Shown here piece after piece: positions 26,923 to 33,343 of a stretch of DNA of 64,000 nt. Within the stretch, counting starts at the first letter, position 1. Each line of letters opens with the position of its first letter. The DNA is from Rhodococcoides kyotonense (GTDB lineage Bacteria > Actinomycetota > Actinomycetes > Mycobacteriales > Mycobacteriaceae), in the NCBI RefSeq assembly GCF_900188125.1, contig NZ_FZOW01000005.1, positions 248,001-312,000 on the forward strand, read 5' to 3'. The notes beneath the pieces were generated by a model. That model saw only the letters and a list, made by a program, of their open reading frames with translations. It made no database searches and had not been told where the DNA came from. The position numbers and the translations under genes were made by a program.

Positions 26923-29028
26923 TCACTTCGGGGTGGCGAGAGCGAACGGAAGAACTGCGTCAGCGCCCGCGCGTCGGAGGGCCACCGAGGCGCAGGTGAA
27001 CGTCCATCCCGTGTCGGTGCGTAGATCCATCAGCAGAACAGGGCCGTCGGTACCGCCGAGGTCCGGCACATCCCACGAGTCGACCAGGCCCGCCACCCTG
27101 AACGCGGAGTTGGCGGCCGAGACCGGTGGATGATCCGGGCGAGGCGCCACGATGCCCAGGTCGTCGAGCCGGCCGATACGGGCGAGTTCGCCGGACACCG
27201 AGCGAATCAGCTGAGGGTGGGTCTCGGACTCCAGTGCGATGATCGACGTGGGCCTCGTCTTCCAGTCCCATGATGCGAGCACGCTGATACAGCCGTCGAG
27301 CAGGGCCTTCGGGGCCGGTCCGTCGGGCCCGTCGAGCAGTTGACGCAACCGGCTGCCCCAGCCGAGATCGGTCAGTCGCCCCAGTACACGGCCGGTCTCG
27401 GGGCCGTCGGTGATCTTTCCCGACAGCGACACGCCGAGCTTCTTCATCCCGCTCGGCCACTGTTTACGTGCAGGCAGGTCGAGGCCGGGCCGGTCCAGGC
27501 GCGTTCGCGCGGACTCGACGGCCGCATCGTCGACCTGTGTGGAGTAAGACTGGCCTGTGCAATTGTCGCAGCGGCCACACGGCTGAGGGCCGTCCGCGAG
27601 CCCGGGATCGTCGAGTTGACGGCGGAGGAACTCCATCCTGCAGCCGTCGGTGCGCTGATAGTCGAGCATGGCCTGCTGCTCGGAGTCCCTGGCTTGTTCG
27701 AGACGCTCGTAACGCGACGCGTCGTAGACCCAGGGCTGCCCAGTGGAAATCCATCCGCCTCGGACGCGCTGAACGGCGCCGTCGACGTCGAGCACCTTGA
27801 GCACCATCTCGAGGCGGCTGCGATTGAGGTCCACCAACGGTTCCAGGGCGGGCGTCGACTGCGGCTTCACCTCGTCGAGAACCTCGATGACCTGCCTGAC
27901 CACATGCTCACGAGGAAACGCCACGGATGCGAAATAGCTCCAGATCTGTCGGTCCTCGTGGCCTGGGAGAAGGATGACCTCGGCGCGCTCGGTGGCGCGA
28001 CCGGCACGGCCCACCTGCTGGTAGTACGAGATAGGTGACGACGGGGCACCCATGTGGACCACGAACCCCAGGTCGGGCTTGTCGAAGCCCATGCCGAGCG
28101 CTGACGTTGCCACGAGAGCCTTGACCTGGTTGTTCAACAGGTCGGCCTCGAGGCTCTCACGTTCGGTCGGGTCGGTCTGGCCGGTGTAGGCGGCGACGGT
28201 GAGGCCCTGATCGGACAGCAGGCTTGCAAGGTCGTTCGCCGCGGACACGGTGAGTGCGTAGACGATGCCGGAGCCGGGAAGCTCCGCAAGGCGGGATGCG
28301 AGCCACGCGGCGCGCTGGGTGGTGTTCTCGATGTGCACCACGGACATGTGCAGTGACTCGCGTTCGAGGCCTCCCCGCAGCACGACGGTATCGGCGCCGC
28401 CGACGCCGAGCTGGGACGCAACGTCCGCGACGACGCGATCGTTCGCGGTGGCGGTCGTCGCGAGCACCGGAATGCCTTCGCGCAGTTCGGAAATCAATGT
28501 TCGGATGCGCCGATAGTCGGGGCGGAAGTCGTGACCCCAGTCGGATACGCAGTGCGCCTCGTCGACGACGACGAGTCCTGCATCGGCTGCGAGCGACGGA
28601 AGGACCTGGTCGCGGAAGTCGGGATTGTTCAGCCGTTCGGGGCTGACGAGCAGTACGTCGAGGCGCCCCGCGGCGACGTCGGCGTGCACGTCCTCCCACT
28701 CGGTCATGTTGCCCGAATTGATGGTGGCGGCGCGCACCCCGGCGCGCTCGGCCGAGGAAACCTGGTTACGCATCAGGGCCAGGAGCGGAGACACGATGAC
28801 GGTAGGTCCCAGTCCCTGTTCTCTGAGTAGTTTGGCCGCGATGAAGTAGACGGCCGACTTGCCCCAACCGGTGCGTTGCACCACGAGGGCCCGTCGACGG
28901 CCGACGACCAACGCCTCGATCGCAGTCCACTGGTCCTCTCGGAGGCGGGCCTCCGGTCCGGCGAGTTCGCGGAGCAGGCGCTCGGCGTCGGCGCGCAGAT
29001 CGGTCGTGGGTGCTTCCGATGTGGTCAT
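26923..29028 (-). CDS. RecQ-like DNA helicase with phosphoribosyltransferase-like tail
   Basis: Superfamily 2 3'-5' DNA helicase. From ATG 29028 it has 701 residues. Walker A is RTGWGKS (52-58), motif II VVDEAHCVSDWGHDF, and motif VI QQVGRAGRATE. A RecQ-type zinc site (C...CGRCDNC) lies at about 490-520. There is no HRDC domain. Instead the last 45 residues contain VLLMDLRTDTGWTFT, which resembles the PRPP loop of ComF-type phosphoribosyltransferases. A longer upstream frame to 29538 overlaps crcB and is not coding. Its stop is followed by an AT-rich stretch before the ect promoter. Confidence 0.85.
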   Translation of the reverse strand: MTTSEAPTTDLRADAERLLRELAGPEARLREDQWTAIEALVVGRRRALVVQRTGWGKSAVYFIAAKLLREQGLGPTVIVSPLLALMRNQVSSAERAGVRAATINSGNMTEWEDVHADVAAGRLDVLLVSPERLNNPDFRDQVLPSLAADAGLVVVDEAHCVSDWGHDFRPDYRRIRTLISELREGIPVLATTATANDRVVADVASQLGVGGADTVVLRGGLERESLHMSVVHIENTTQRAAWLASRLAELPGSGIVYALTVSAANDLASLLSDQGLTVAAYTGQTDPTERESLEADLLNNQVKALVATSALGMGFDKPDLGFVVHMGAPSSPISYYQQVGRAGRATERAEVILLPGHEDRQIWSYFASVAFPREHVVRQVIEVLDEVKPQSTPALEPLVDLNRSRLEMVLKVLDVDGAVQRVRGGWISTGQPWVYDASRYERLEQARDSEQQAMLDYQRTDGCRMEFLRRQLDDPGLADGPQPCGRCDNCTGQSYSTQVDDAAVESARTRLDRPGLDLPARKQWPSGMKKLGVSLSGKITDGPETGRVLGRLTDLGWGSRLRQLLDGPDGPAPKALLDGCISVLASWDWKTRPTSIIALESETHPQLIRSVSGELARIGRLDDLGIVAPRPDHPPVSAANSAFRVAGLVDSWDVPDLGGTDGPVLLMDLRTDTGWTFTCASVALRRAGADAVLPFALATPK

Positions 29029-29094
29029 GGTTCCATCGTGCCGTACACGTCCGACATGTCCGCCGCGGCTACGCTCCCTTCGAGAGGAGAGTGC

Positions 29095-29526
29095 ATGCCG
29101 ATACTGGAGAACGAGCCGCGGCCATTGCATCTGCAACCCGTCGCGCTGATTCTGGTGTTCGTCGGGGGTGTCGTCGGCACGCTGGCCCGCTACGCGATCG
29201 AAACCGCGATCCCGCATCGGAGCCCGGACTGGCCGATCGCGACGTTCGCGATCAACATCGTCGGCGCGTTCGTGTTGGGGCTCCTGTTGGAGGCACTCGC
29301 GCGGCGTGGTCCCGATGTCGGTGCACGACAACGACTTCGACTCCTCGCCGGTACCGGTTTCTGCGGCGCATTCACCACCTACAGCACGCTGGCACTCGAA
29401 GCCGTCCTGCTGACGCGTGACGGGCACTCGGTCACGGCACTGGCGTACGGCGCGTCGAGTGTGATCGTCGGTGTGCTCGCGGCCTGGGCGGGGATAGTGG
29501 TCGCGGCGCGGCGGAGAGCGTCGTGA
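29095..29526 (+). CDS. crcB: Fluoride ion channel subunit CrcB/Fluc 1
   Basis: Small membrane channel that exports toxic fluoride. From ATG 29095 (GAGAGGAGA upstream) it has 143 residues with four hydrophobic segments. It carries the Fluc signatures GTLARYAIE, INIVGAFVLG and GTGFCGAFTTYSTLALE. It is divergent from the recQ-like gene by 66 nt and overlaps the second crcB by four bases. Paired genes usually mean a heterodimeric channel. No fluoride riboswitch is visible in the short upstream gap. Confidence 0.92.
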   Translation: MPILENEPRPLHLQPVALILVFVGGVVGTLARYAIETAIPHRSPDWPIATFAINIVGAFVLGLLLEALARRGPDVGARQRLRLLAGTGFCGAFTTYSTLALEAVLLTRDGHSVTALAYGASSVIVGVLAAWAGIVVAARRRAS

Positions 29527-29885
29527 TCGTTCTCGCACTCGCTGTCGCCGGTGCGCTCGGCGCGGTGGCTCGGTTCGTGTTGGATTCGTTCGTCAAGGCC
29601 AAGGTCGGTGGCACGTTCCCGTGGGCAACCGTCGCAATCAACATTTCCGGCTCGCTGCTTCTCGGCTTCCTCGCGGGCCTCGTCGTGTTCGACGGCGCAT
29701 CGACCGACCTGCAGACCGTCGTCGGGACCGGGTTCTGCGGCGGATACACGACATTCAGTACGGCGAGTGTCGAGACCGTGCGGTTGATCCAGTCGGGAAA
29801 GCGGCTGTCGGCCCTGGCCAACGCGGTAGGGACTCTCGTGTTGTCGGTCGGCGCATGTGCACTGGGATTCGCTCTCGCCGCCTGA
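29523..29885 (+). CDS. crcB: Fluoride ion channel subunit CrcB/Fluc 2
   Basis: Second Fluc subunit of 120 residues with four hydrophobic segments and motifs GAVARFVLD, INISGSLLLGF and GTGFCGGYTTFSTASVE. The GTG start lies in the GTGA overlap with the first crcB, so the two are translationally coupled and probably assemble together. It converges on the LysR gene with a gap of only 4 nt. Confidence 0.92.
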   Translation: MIVLALAVAGALGAVARFVLDSFVKAKVGGTFPWATVAINISGSLLLGFLAGLVVFDGASTDLQTVVGTGFCGGYTTFSTASVETVRLIQSGKRLSALANAVGTLVLSVGACALGFALAA

Positions 29886-29889
29886 CGTC

Positions 29890-30774
29890 CTACGTCGCCA
29901 GATCGAGGAAGTCGCGTCGTGGCCCCCGCAGCGGCTCCTGCTGATTCCAGATCGCGCGGAGCTGGCGGGGCATGGTCAGACCGTCGACGACGATGCGTAC
30001 CAGCCGGCCGTCTCGAATGTCCGACGCGACCGCGAGGGACGACAGAACACCCGGCGCACCGGCGGACGTCACCGCGGATTTGATCGCGGTCACCGAATTG
30101 AGTTCGAGCAACGGTGGGGCCGACGGGTGCACGGTGTTCTCGAAGGTCGTGCGCGTGCCGGACCCCGGTTCTCGCTGGACGAGCGCAGTGGCAGCCAGTT
30201 CGTCGATCGACACGGACCCTCGACGCGCCCAGGGATGATCCGTTCCGGTGACCACGAGCAATTCGTCGACAGCCACCACACGCTGTCCGAGACCTGCCGG
30301 GACGTCCGGTCCTTCGACGAAACCGAGATCGGCGCGACCATCCAGTACCTGCTGCGCGACCTCGGTCGAATTCATCAGCCGCACACTGGTGTTGACGTCG
30401 GGGAATCGTGAACGCATCATGACGACCCAGCCGGGCACGAGGTGCTCCGCGACGGTCATGCTGGCGGCGACCGTGAGATGTGCCCGCTCCTCCCTGAGCA
30501 GCGACCGAACTCCGGTAGCGAACGTGTCGGCCGCGGTCAGCACGTTCTCGGCCCATCCGAGCACGGCGACACCTTCCGGAGTCAACTCGACGCCGGAAGT
30601 CGTGCGATGGAATACGCGAAGTCCGATGTCCTTCTCCGCCGCTCGAATCCGCGCGCTGACGGCTTGTTGGCTCAGGCCGTGCTCGCGCCCTGCCGCGCTC
30701 ATGCTGCCGAGCCGTGCGACCGACACCATCACGTCGAGCGCAGCCAGGTCGGGTACTCGAGGGGAGAGCGTCAT
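29890..30774 (-). CDS. LysR-family transcriptional regulator
   Basis: From ATG 30774 it has 294 residues: an N-terminal winged helix-turn-helix (LAALDVMVSVARLGSMSAAG, then LSQQAVSARIRAAEKDIGLRVF) and a C-terminal periplasmic-binding-protein-like effector domain (about 95-290). Its start overlaps the ribokinase stop (ATGA at 30771-30774), so it is expressed with the ribokinase gene rather than divergently from a target. The effector is unknown. It may sense a product of the kinase pathway. Confidence 0.87.
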   Translation of the reverse strand: MTLSPRVPDLAALDVMVSVARLGSMSAAGREHGLSQQAVSARIRAAEKDIGLRVFHRTTSGVELTPEGVAVLGWAENVLTAADTFATGVRSLLREERAHLTVAASMTVAEHLVPGWVVMMRSRFPDVNTSVRLMNSTEVAQQVLDGRADLGFVEGPDVPAGLGQRVVAVDELLVVTGTDHPWARRGSVSIDELAATALVQREPGSGTRTTFENTVHPSAPPLLELNSVTAIKSAVTSAGAPGVLSSLAVASDIRDGRLVRIVVDGLTMPRQLRAIWNQQEPLRGPRRDFLDLAT

Positions 30775-31631
30775 GCGAGCACGGACTCGATCTGCTCGCG
30801 CGTGCCCGACGACGCGCCGGCGCCGCGTCGGGAAGCTGCGAATGCGCCTGCTGCACAAGCCCATCGGACGGCAGCCTCAGGACCCTCGGCCCACCTGGCG
30901 GCAAGAGCCCCGGTGAACGCGTCTCCTGCGCCGGTGGTGTCTGTCGCGTCGACGACGGGTGCAGGAACGTCGAACGAACCTGCCGGGCCGACGTACCGGG
31001 CGCCCGCCGCACCGCGCGTCGTCACCACATGTGCGATGCGGCCCAGCACGTCGGAGCCGAGCGCGGAGGCTTCCGCCTCGTTGACGACGAGGACGTCGAG
31101 TGCCTCCAGCAGTGCGTCGGGCACGGCCTGAACCGGTGACGGATTGAGGACGACGAGTGTGCCGTGAGCTCGCGCATGCTGCGCCGCCGCCGTGACCGCC
31201 GGGATCGGAATCTCGAACTGGCACAGCAGGATATCGGCGCCCGCGATGATCTCGAGTTCCTCGGTGGTCGGTTCCGCGACGGTGGCGTTGGCGCCTCCGA
31301 TGACGACGATGGAATTCTCTCCCGCGGAATCGACTGTGATGACTGCGATTCCGCTGGGGCCGTCGACGGTGCGAAGGTGGGTCGTGTCGACCGACGCCTC
31401 GTTCAGGCCGATGGTGAGCTCCGACGCGAACGCGTCGTCGCCGACGGCTCCGAGAAACGTCGTGGCCGAACCCGAACGGGCAGCGGCGATCGCCTGGTTC
31501 GCGCCCTTTCCGCCCTGCGCGGTGGTGAAGGTGTCTCCGAGCACCGTCTCACCCGGCGCGGGCAGACGATCGGTCACCGCGGTCAGGTCCATGTTGATGC
31601 TGCCGAGTACGGCCACACGCGTCGGATGCAT
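30771..31631 (-). CDS. rbsK: Ribokinase / PfkB-family sugar kinase
   Basis: Phosphorylates ribose or a related sugar or nucleoside. The 286 residues have the PfkB signatures GGKGANQAIAAARSG near residue 40 and DTTGAGDAFTGALAARWAEG near residue 235, the second with the catalytic Asp of GAGD. N-terminal NMDLTAVTDRLPAPGET fits ribokinase. There is no ribose transporter nearby, so the substrate is uncertain. The start has no Shine-Dalgarno sequence but a -10-like hexamer 7 nt upstream. It is followed by the overlapping LysR gene. Confidence 0.85.
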   Translation of the reverse strand: MHPTRVAVLGSINMDLTAVTDRLPAPGETVLGDTFTTAQGGKGANQAIAAARSGSATTFLGAVGDDAFASELTIGLNEASVDTTHLRTVDGPSGIAVITVDSAGENSIVVIGGANATVAEPTTEELEIIAGADILLCQFEIPIPAVTAAAQHARAHGTLVVLNPSPVQAVPDALLEALDVLVVNEAEASALGSDVLGRIAHVVTTRGAAGARYVGPAGSFDVPAPVVDATDTTGAGDAFTGALAARWAEGPEAAVRWACAAGAFAASRRGAGASSGTREQIESVLA

Positions 31632-31638
31632 GATCCCG

Positions 31639-31644
31639 AGAATA
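31639..31644 (-). promoter_or_regulatory. -10-like element of rbsK, possibly leaderless
   Basis: TATTCT on the minus strand ends 7 nt before the rbsK ATG, with no ribosome binding site between. The upstream side of this promoter runs into the 110-bp tandem repeat array. Confidence 0.5.
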
Positions 31645-31666
31645 TGCGGACCGTCGGGTGTCGGTG

Positions 31667-32030
31667 GTGAGCGAGGGCGTCATTTGGTCACTTGGGGGGT
31701 GGCCGGGGGTGAGCGAGGGCGGCATTCGGTCACTTCAAGTGACCAAGTGTCACATTCGGTCAGGAAGGGGGCGGGGGTGAGCGAGGGCGTCATTCGGTCA
31801 CTTGGGGGTGGCCGGTGGTGAGCGAGGGCGGCATTCGGTCACTTCAAGTGACCAAATGTCACATTCGGTCTGTCAGGGGGCGGGGGGTGAGCGAGGGCGT
31901 CATTCGGTCACTTGGGGGGTGTCGGGGGTGAGCGAGGGTGTCATTCGGTCACTTGAAGTGACCAAATGTCACATTCGGTCTGTCAGGGGGTGGGGCGGAG
32001 CCGGGGGCTCGGGACGGGGGTGAGCGAGGA
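31667..32030. repeat. Tandem array of a 110-bp intergenic repeat
   Basis: Three consecutive copies start at 31667, 31777 and 31887, with a partial fourth (GTGAGCGAGGACC) at 32020. Each copy has two half-units that begin GTGAGCGAGGGCG followed by CATTCGGTCACTT. The second half-unit contains a 17-bp palindrome (GGTCACTT-N-AAGTGACC at 31728, 31837 and 31947) and then AAATGTCACATTCGGTC. Copies differ at only a few bases, and the centre of the third palindrome is G instead of C. The array fills the gap between rbsK and the class III aminotransferase gene. Open frames through it are repetitive and are not credible genes. Confidence 0.92.
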
Positions 32031-32033
32031 CCC

Positions 32034-32061
32034 AAGTGCAGATTGTTGACAATCTGCACTT
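32034..32061. promoter_or_regulatory. 28-bp palindromic operator, copy 1 (GntR target candidate)
   Basis: Perfect 13-bp arms, AAGTGCAGATTGT and its complement, around TG. The core GATTGT-TG-ACAATC recurs at 38537 as GATTGT-CA-ACAATC. TTGT-NN-ACAA symmetry is typical of FadR-type GntR operators, and such a regulator is encoded at 37724. It covers the -35 box of the downstream gene. Confidence 0.75.
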
Positions 32062-32074
32062 CGGCCCTCACGAT
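32046..32074 (+). promoter_or_regulatory. Predicted promoter overlapping operator copy 1
   Basis: A consensus -35 TTGACA (32046-32051) sits inside the palindrome. After a 17-nt spacer there is a -10-like CACGAT (32069-32074). Start of transcription would fall on or beside the ATG at 32081, making the mRNA leaderless. A protein on the palindrome would block RNA polymerase directly. Confidence 0.5.
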
Positions 32075-32080
32075 GAACGC

Positions 32081-33343
32081 ATGACAGCGCCGACCACGCA
32101 CCTCAGCCCCGCCCTCAAACAGGCCACACCTGTTGTCGTCGACCATGCGCTCGGCAGTTGGATACACGGCACGGACGGCAACCGCTACCTCGACTTCACG
32201 ACGGGTATCGGCGTCACCAGCACCGGCCATTGCCACCCGCGTGTCGTCGAAGCCGCCCGCGAGCAGGTCGGCAAGATCATCCACGCCCAGTACACGACTG
32301 TCATGCACAAGCCTCTGCTCGCGCTGACCGAGAAGCTCGGCGAATTCCTTCCCTCTGGGCTCGACAGTGTCTTCTACGCGAACTCCGGGTCCGAGGCCGT
32401 CGAGGCTGCGATCCGGTTGGCGCGCATGGTAACCGGACGACCGAACATCATCGCCTTCCACGGTGGATTCCATGGCCGTACCGTCGCGGCCGCATCGCTC
32501 ACGACGGCGGGCACCAAGTTCCGCTCGGGCTTCTCGCCGATCATGGGCGGCGTCCACATCGCTCCGTTCCCGTACGCATTCCGGTACGGCTGGGACATCG
32601 ACACGGCCGTCGCCTTCGCTCTGAAGGAACTCGACTACCTGCTCGCGACGGTGTCGAGCCCGGCCGACACCGCGGCGTTCATCATCGAACCCGTCCTCGG
32701 TGACGGCGGATATCTGCAGACGCCGCCGGCGTTCCTCGAAGGACTGCGCCGACGGGCGGATCAGCACGGCATCGTGTTCATCGTCGACGAGGTTCAGGCC
32801 GGCGTCGGGCGCACCGGAAAGTTCTGGGGGCACCAGCATTCGGAGGCGACACCGGACATCGTCATCACGGCGAAGGGTCTGGCGTCGGGATTTCCGATCT
32901 CGGCGATCGCGGCGTCCACCGAACTCATGTCCAAGGCCTGGCCGGGCTCTCAAGGTGGAACGTACGGCGGCAATGCCGTCGCAGCGGCAGCTGCAGTTGC
33001 AACCCTCGACGTCGTGCGCGACGAAGGCCTCGTCGAGAACGCAGCCAAACAGGGGACGGCTCTGCTCGACGGGCTGCAGGCGCTGAAAGGCCAGTACCCA
33101 GCAATCGGTGACGCGCGTGGGCTCGGCTTGATGCTCGCTCTCGAGTTCGTCGACGACAACGGCGATCCCGACGCGGCCGCGGCAGCTCGTGTGCAGCAGA
33201 CCGCGATCTCCGAGGGGTTGCTGCTGCTCACGTGCGGCGGAATGGGCAACGTGGTGCGTGTCATCCCCGCATTGGTGGTGACCGACGACGAGATCGCCGA
33301 GGGGCTCGACGCGATTGCTCGGACACTGAAGCGCGCGCTGTGA
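32081..33343 (+). CDS. Class III aminotransferase (4-aminobutyrate / diaminobutyrate type)
   Basis: PLP-dependent transaminase of 420 residues. It shows NSGSEAVEAAIRLAR (101-115), IVDEVQAGVGRTGKFWG and the PLP lysine Lys265 in VITAKGLASG. By family it could act on 4-aminobutyrate or, as in ectoine-degrading bacteria (DoeD/Atf), on L-2,4-diaminobutyrate, giving aspartate semialdehyde. The coupled downstream semialdehyde dehydrogenase fits both. ATG 32081 is used; the longer frame from 32036 reads through the operator. It is first in an operon of three overlapping genes (GTG of the next gene at 33340). Confidence 0.87.
   Translation: MTAPTTHLSPALKQATPVVVDHALGSWIHGTDGNRYLDFTTGIGVTSTGHCHPRVVEAAREQVGKIIHAQYTTVMHKPLLALTEKLGEFLPSGLDSVFYANSGSEAVEAAIRLARMVTGRPNIIAFHGGFHGRTVAAASLTTAGTKFRSGFSPIMGGVHIAPFPYAFRYGWDIDTAVAFALKELDYLLATVSSPADTAAFIIEPVLGDGGYLQTPPAFLEGLRRRADQHGIVFIVDEVQAGVGRTGKFWGHQHSEATPDIVITAKGLASGFPISAIAASTELMSKAWPGSQGGTYGGNAVAAAAAVATLDVVRDEGLVENAAKQGTALLDGLQALKGQYPAIGDARGLGLMLALEFVDDNGDPDAAAAARVQQTAISEGLLLLTCGGMGNVVRVIPALVVTDDEIAEGLDAIARTLKRAL

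Noticed and set aside
29029..29094. Fluoride riboswitch before the two crcB genes
   Set aside because: The gap is only 66 nt and lacks the conserved pseudoknot elements that I know for that riboswitch.
31620..32023. Open frames through the 110-bp repeats (for example 31192-31821 and 31802-32023)
   Set aside because: They translate the repeat into repeated peptide blocks and have no start signals. They are by-products of the repeat, not genes.
31667..32030. CRISPR array
   Set aside because: The units are long, tandem and contiguous, with no unique spacers of constant length and no cas genes nearby.
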